Source: a virus. From it: a stretch of 64,000 nucleotides of DNA. Location: IMG/VR virus record IMGVR_UViG_3300028831_000232, positions 41,638 to 105,637 of that record. The stretch is one strand, 5' to 3'. The position numbers and the translations under genes were made by a program. The notes beneath the pieces are model-generated. The model was not told the DNA's origin, ran no database searches, and worked only from the letters and a program-made list of their open reading frames with translations. Of the stretch, positions 61,004 to 64,000 are shown one piece after another (position 1 is the stretch's first letter; every line of letters starts with the position of its first letter).

Positions 61004-62276
61004 CCTCGTCCTCGTCGTATTCGGAGCCGTCCTCCTTGACCGGGGTCCCGAACAGTCCATACGTCCAGTTCCAGTCCACCCGGATCTCCTTCGGCTGGCA
61101 GTTACGAGCGAAGATCACCCGCACCACGCGCTCGTCCGGCCGGTCGTTCTGCTTCTCGATAGCCATGAGCACGTCAGAGTCCTGCGCCCAACTGGAGCTG
61201 TAGCCCGGCGACTCCCCGTCAAGCCGATAGTGCCCGTTCTTGCGGTTGCGGCTGGCCGCCTTGGACATCAGCGCCTGAGTGGACACCATGATGGGGATGT
61301 CCAGGTTCTGCGCCATCTTCTTCATGTCGCGGGTGAGATTGGTCAGGGCCTTCCAGTCGCTGCCGGCCAGCCCCGTCTCCTCATCCCGCATGAGGTACAT
61401 CCCGTCGATGAACACCGCCTTCGGCGCAGCCTGAACGAGTTTGGCCTCCAGCCCGGAGACGGTGGAGGCACGAGCGACATCGGCGCAGACGATGAACTCG
61501 CCGGCCTCCTTCATCTGCGCCAGGAATTTCCGCACCTCCTTCTTCTCACCGGAGTCGAGTTTGTTGAGCACCAGCTTGTGGTAGTCCACCTGGGCACCCA
61601 TGGCGATGTAGCGGGTGTACTGCTCCTCGGCCGACATCTCGAAGCTCACGAAGTACACGTCGTTGCCCTGGAACTGCACGTTCGTCGCCATCACCATCAT
61701 GGCGCTGGACTTTCCGGCCTTGGGCGTACCCATCAGGGTGATGAGCTGCTGTGGCTGCAACCCCAACGTGACATCGTCAATGGCCTCGAAGCCCGTCGCC
61801 AAGCCGAGCAGCCGCCGATTCGGATCGCGGCTGAAGAGGGACTCCACGTAGTCCCCGAGCACATCGGAGAGCCGGGACTCCTTCATGGATGCCACATCGA
61901 GCGACGCACGCCGCAGCACCGCCTGCATGGCTTCCTGTGCGGCCATCGGGTTGGGGTCGTCAGTGTCGAGCAGCTCGGTGCCGGTCTTGATCATGTCGAT
62001 CATCAAGCGGGTGTGATGCGCTTCCTTCACCTGCTCGATGTAATCGTCCAGCGGGTCAGAGAGTTTCTGCAGCACCCGGTAACCGGGAAACTGTTGCTCG
62101 ACCCGGCGCCAATCCGGTGTGATGCGGTGCTTCTGCCAGTAGCGCTTGCCCCAGGTGAAGACCTTGGTGTGCTCCGCTGAGACGAAGAACTCCTCGGTGA
62201 TGCCGGCGTCAATGAGTGCCAGGATGTTCCGCTTCATGAACGCAGCCGACAGCAGTCTCCTCTCGATGTCGGCCAT
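60996..62276 (-). CDS. dnaB: Replicative DnaB-like helicase, 426 aa
   Basis: RecA-type core: GTPKAGKSSAMMVMATN (Walker A, about residues 182-198), AVFIDGMYLMRDE (Walker B), and MVSTQALMSKAASR with SSWAQDSDVLMAIE as sensor regions. Preceded by an N-terminal domain as in DnaB. Unwinds the phage fork. ATG at 62276 lies 2 nt after the previous stop. Confidence 0.85.
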   Translation of the reverse strand: MADIERRLLSAAFMKRNILALIDAGITEEFFVSAEHTKVFTWGKRYWQKHRITPDWRRVEQQFPGYRVLQKLSDPLDDYIEQVKEAHHTRLMIDMIKTGTELLDTDDPNPMAAQEAMQAVLRRASLDVASMKESRLSDVLGDYVESLFSRDPNRRLLGLATGFEAIDDVTLGLQPQQLITLMGTPKAGKSSAMMVMATNVQFQGNDVYFVSFEMSAEEQYTRYIAMGAQVDYHKLVLNKLDSGEKKEVRKFLAQMKEAGEFIVCADVARASTVSGLEAKLVQAAPKAVFIDGMYLMRDEETGLAGSDWKALTNLTRDMKKMAQNLDIPIMVSTQALMSKAASRNRKNGHYRLDGESPGYSSSWAQDSDVLMAIEKQNDRPDERVVRVIFARNCQPKEIRVDWNWTYGLFGTPVKEDGSEYDEDEDD

Positions 62277-62277
62277 G

Positions 62278-62727
62278 TCACCAGAGGGCGCCGGCCACGG
62301 CCAGACCGCCGGGCACATGCACGCCCTTCCCTCCGTAGGTGAACTGCCGGCTGATCTCGGCGTCGTAGACGGCCATGACCGACGGCAGGAACGTGAGCCG
62401 GTGGGCGAAGGAGCTGGGCGTGTCGGCCCACAGGTTGGCGAAGGGCAGGTTCTCCTCCTTCAGGCGCTCGTGCAGCGCCACCCCGAATTTGGCCGGCTTG
62501 AAGGTGACGGCGTCGAATTTGCAGTCGTAGCGCCACGTCAGGTCCCACAGGAGGGCGTGGACGTGCTCGGGGATCTCCCAACAGTCCACCGCCCGGCGCC
62601 AGCTCCTGGCGGCACACAGGGCCTTCTCCTTGGCCGCCGTGGCCTTGTCCGGCAGGTAGCCGATGGTGTGCTCGAAGACGAACACCACCCTCGACGCCTC
62701 GACGTTGCTGATGTCGCCCTTCTCCAT
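62278..62727 (-). CDS. Unknown protein, 149 aa
   Basis: Starts MEKGDISNVEASRVVFVFE. Alpha/beta with EHTIGYLPDKATAAKEKAL and a VWEIPEHVHALLWD-type middle. Probably replisome-associated by position; no family recognised. TGATG junction. Confidence 0.6.
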   Translation of the reverse strand: MEKGDISNVEASRVVFVFEHTIGYLPDKATAAKEKALCAARSWRRAVDCWEIPEHVHALLWDLTWRYDCKFDAVTFKPAKFGVALHERLKEENLPFANLWADTPSSFAHRLTFLPSVMAVYDAEISRQFTYGGKGVHVPGGLAVAGALW

Positions 62728-62984
62728 CAGTCGGGAAGCTTGCGCTGCTCGGTCCATGCCTTGGCCGCCTGGTCATGGAAGTAGTCGGCCACGGCCTGCA
62801 GCTCCAGCGTCCGTCCGCTGGGCTTCGTGCCGTTGCACAGCACCTCGATGCAGGTCTGGATGGCGTTGGCGTAGGCGTCGAGGGCCGGCGGGGCGAAGAT
62901 GTCCTGGCGGCGGATGACGACGGCGTCCTCCACCAGCTCGCCGTCCCGGCCGTTGTCGTTCTTGTAGACGAAGTACTTGGTCAC
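62727..62984 (-). CDS. Unknown protein, 85 aa
   Basis: Starts MTKYFVYKNDNGRDGELVED. Helical rear with an AIQTCIEVLCNGTKPSGRT segment. Stop-start overlaps; function unknown. Confidence 0.6.
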   Translation of the reverse strand: MTKYFVYKNDNGRDGELVEDAVVIRRQDIFAPPALDAYANAIQTCIEVLCNGTKPSGRTLELQAVADYFHDQAAKAWTEQRKLPD

Positions 62985-63331
62985 GAGACTTCCTCCGTTT
63001 TCGGGGCCACCACTGGGTGTCCGAGCTGATCAATGATCAGGATCTGGGTGTGGTCGTAGAGCCAGGTGCGGTAGCGGGCCATGTCCCGCGACACGGCGGC
63101 GGTCAACGTCCGCAGGGCATTGGAATGCACGAGGGGCGGGCTGTAGCCGTGGTCGATCTCCACCTGGGCGGCCACGTAGCCGGCGTGCCGGCACCGGCCC
63201 CGCAGTTGCCAGCCGGGACAGGTGCAGCGGAATTGCCGGGGGTCGCTGCGGGGCTTGAAGCTCACCTCGAACACCCGAGGCTCGCCGTTGGCGGCCATGA
63301 AGAGCTGGATGATCGGCCAGTCAGAATCCAC
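62981..63331 (-). CDS. SWIM-type zinc-finger protein, 116 aa
   Basis: FRCTCPGWQLRGRCRHAG is a SWIM-like C-x-C...C-x-H zinc motif; the rest is alpha/beta (RVFEVSFKPRSD). SWIM fingers bind DNA or proteins. GTG start within the stop of the upstream gene. Confidence 0.65.
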   Translation of the reverse strand: MDSDWPIIQLFMAANGEPRVFEVSFKPRSDPRQFRCTCPGWQLRGRCRHAGYVAAQVEIDHGYSPPLVHSNALRTLTAAVSRDMARYRTWLYDHTQILIIDQLGHPVVAPKTEEVS

Positions 63332-63854
63332 AAGCCTCGGCCTTTTCCCGCACCGGGCCGGCCGGGAACCGGGCCGCCCGGTATCTCCGCAGTCCGGGGT
63401 CGTTGGCCGCGATGCGCGCCAGCCGGGCCTCGTTCTCCTCCCGGTACTTCTTGATCCGCCCCGGCAGCTCCCGCTCGTAGATCTCCTGCTTGGCCCGGTC
63501 GATCCACTCGAAGCCGTGCTTGATGAAGTACGCCGACATCGGGCAGTCCAGCCGGTCGGCCTCCTCCCGACAGAACAGCCGGATGGCCTCGGCAATCTCC
63601 TTCAGCTCGACGCCCGTCTCCCGGTGCCATTTCCCGAAGGCCCCGCGCAGCGGGTCGATGGGTGGGGCCGGCAACCCGAACTGGATGATCGACGCCTGGT
63701 TCCTGAAGCGGATCGCCAGGGCGGTGGGGGTGAGCGTGGCCGGCTCCTTCATCAGCACCGGCTGCTTGGGCGCCGCCTTCGGCTTTTTGGTGGAGCGGTG
63801 GTCAGGGTCCAGGCCGTCATTGCAGGCATCGGGTTCCCGGTCCCACTCAGACAT
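63321..63854 (-). CDS. Unknown helical protein, 177 aa
   Basis: Starts MSEWDREPDACNDGL. Basic Lys/Pro linker (KKPKAAPKQPVLMKEP) and a helical rear with GVELKEIAEAIRLFCREEAD and WIDRAKQEIYERELPGR. Could be a replication initiation accessory by position; unproven. Preceded by the hairpins at 63922-63966. Confidence 0.6.
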   Translation of the reverse strand: MSEWDREPDACNDGLDPDHRSTKKPKAAPKQPVLMKEPATLTPTALAIRFRNQASIIQFGLPAPPIDPLRGAFGKWHRETGVELKEIAEAIRLFCREEADRLDCPMSAYFIKHGFEWIDRAKQEIYERELPGRIKKYREENEARLARIAANDPGLRRYRAARFPAGPVREKAEACGF

Positions 63855-63921
63855 AGCTTCGCCCTCCCGCGTCCCGTCAGGGACGCCGTCTGTAAGGTCA
63901 AGAGAAGGTGATGTAAAGAAG

Positions 63922-63966
63922 TCGCCCCCAGGGGGCGATTCCAAGTCGCCCTCTAGGGGGCGACTT
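63922..63966 (-). terminator. Two tandem hairpins upstream of gene 63321-63854
   Basis: TCGCCCCC-A-GGGGGCGA (63922-63938) and AAGTCGCCC-N6-GGGCGACTT (63943-63966) are nearly repeated palindromes. They could end transcription of the gene from beyond the right edge, or form an attenuator in the leader of 63854. The stretch 63967-64000 is too short to assign, though several frames remain open there. Confidence 0.5.
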
Positions 63967-64000
63967 CGCCCTGAGTAGTCGATCCACCACCAGAAGCCAC

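Noticed and set aside
1-64000. CRISPR array, tRNA genes, integrase and terminase genes
   Set aside because: No regularly spaced repeat set, no cloverleaf with CCA-type end and no characteristic catalytic motifs were found; I cannot exclude a diverged tRNA.

Overview
The window looks like about 64 kb of a large, high-GC tailed-phage genome (or a provirus or metagenomic fragment of one) with an actinobacterial host. I infer this from the GC-rich third codon positions, about 145 tightly packed and mostly tiny genes joined by ATGA, GTGA or TGATG stop/start overlaps, a phage replication module, a WhiB-type iron-sulfur domain, an Rv2179c-like exonuclease, a DUF932 protein and the many small zinc-ribbon proteins typical of large actinophages. 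I see no tRNA, rRNA, CRISPR array, integrase, terminase, portal or capsid gene. Virion genes are therefore mostly outside the window or not recognisable; a tail-collar-domain protein is the only clear virion-type domain.

Layout: 1-5221 (minus strand) holds small accessory genes, several with zinc-binding cysteines. 5396-9663 (plus) starts with a GHKL-ATPase/HExxH protein and continues with five unknown genes. 9620-22916 (minus) is a long accessory array: a KTSC protein, a winged-helix/coiled-coil regulator, a DEDDh exonuclease, a tail-collar protein with a twin-arginine leader, and many unknowns. 22917-23474 is gene-free and rich in repeats. 23475-26329 (plus) encodes a secreted matrixin-like metalloprotease, a ParB-like protein, three tiny membrane proteins and a papain-like cysteine peptidase. 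26336-28667 (minus) has a nested lipoprotein-like gene, a DNA methyltransferase and a thermonuclease, with large inverted repeats between them. 29301-38852 (minus) holds a TGT/DpdA-like TIM-barrel candidate, a nucleotidyltransferase, a Tad2-like DUF2829 protein and large unknown, possibly virion-associated proteins. 38866-63854 (minus) is the DNA-metabolism region: SpoVS, RuvC-like resolvase, dNMP kinase, WhiB-Cas4 fusion, Hjc-like nuclease, RecA, an Acb2-like protein, family A DNA polymerase, SSB-like protein, HNH endonuclease, dCMP deaminase, uracil-DNA glycosylase, DUF932, a DpdA-like protein, SNF2 helicase, primase and DnaB helicase.

Together the right-hand genes give a nearly complete replication and recombination set: helicase and primase at the fork, PolA and SSB for synthesis, RecA, Cas4, Hjc and RuvC for recombination, and nucleotide-pool and repair enzymes. 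Two small proteins (Tad2-like and Acb2-like) probably sequester cyclic nucleotide signals of Thoeris and CBASS defence.

Two regulatory patterns recur. The first is an inverted-repeat element, YGCAAG-N16-CTTGCR. At four places it sits next to a -10-like hexamer whose end lies exactly 7 nt before an ATG, which suggests operator-controlled and often leaderless promoters. The gene at 11963-12484 has a perfect copy just upstream of its start and encodes a DNA-binding protein, so it is a candidate regulator. The second is a start-associated sequence that encodes a shared C-terminal peptide, DGxTQ, at the end of eight genes and, in seven of them, leads directly into the next start codon. Coordinates and starts were assigned by reading the sequence; no database search was run.
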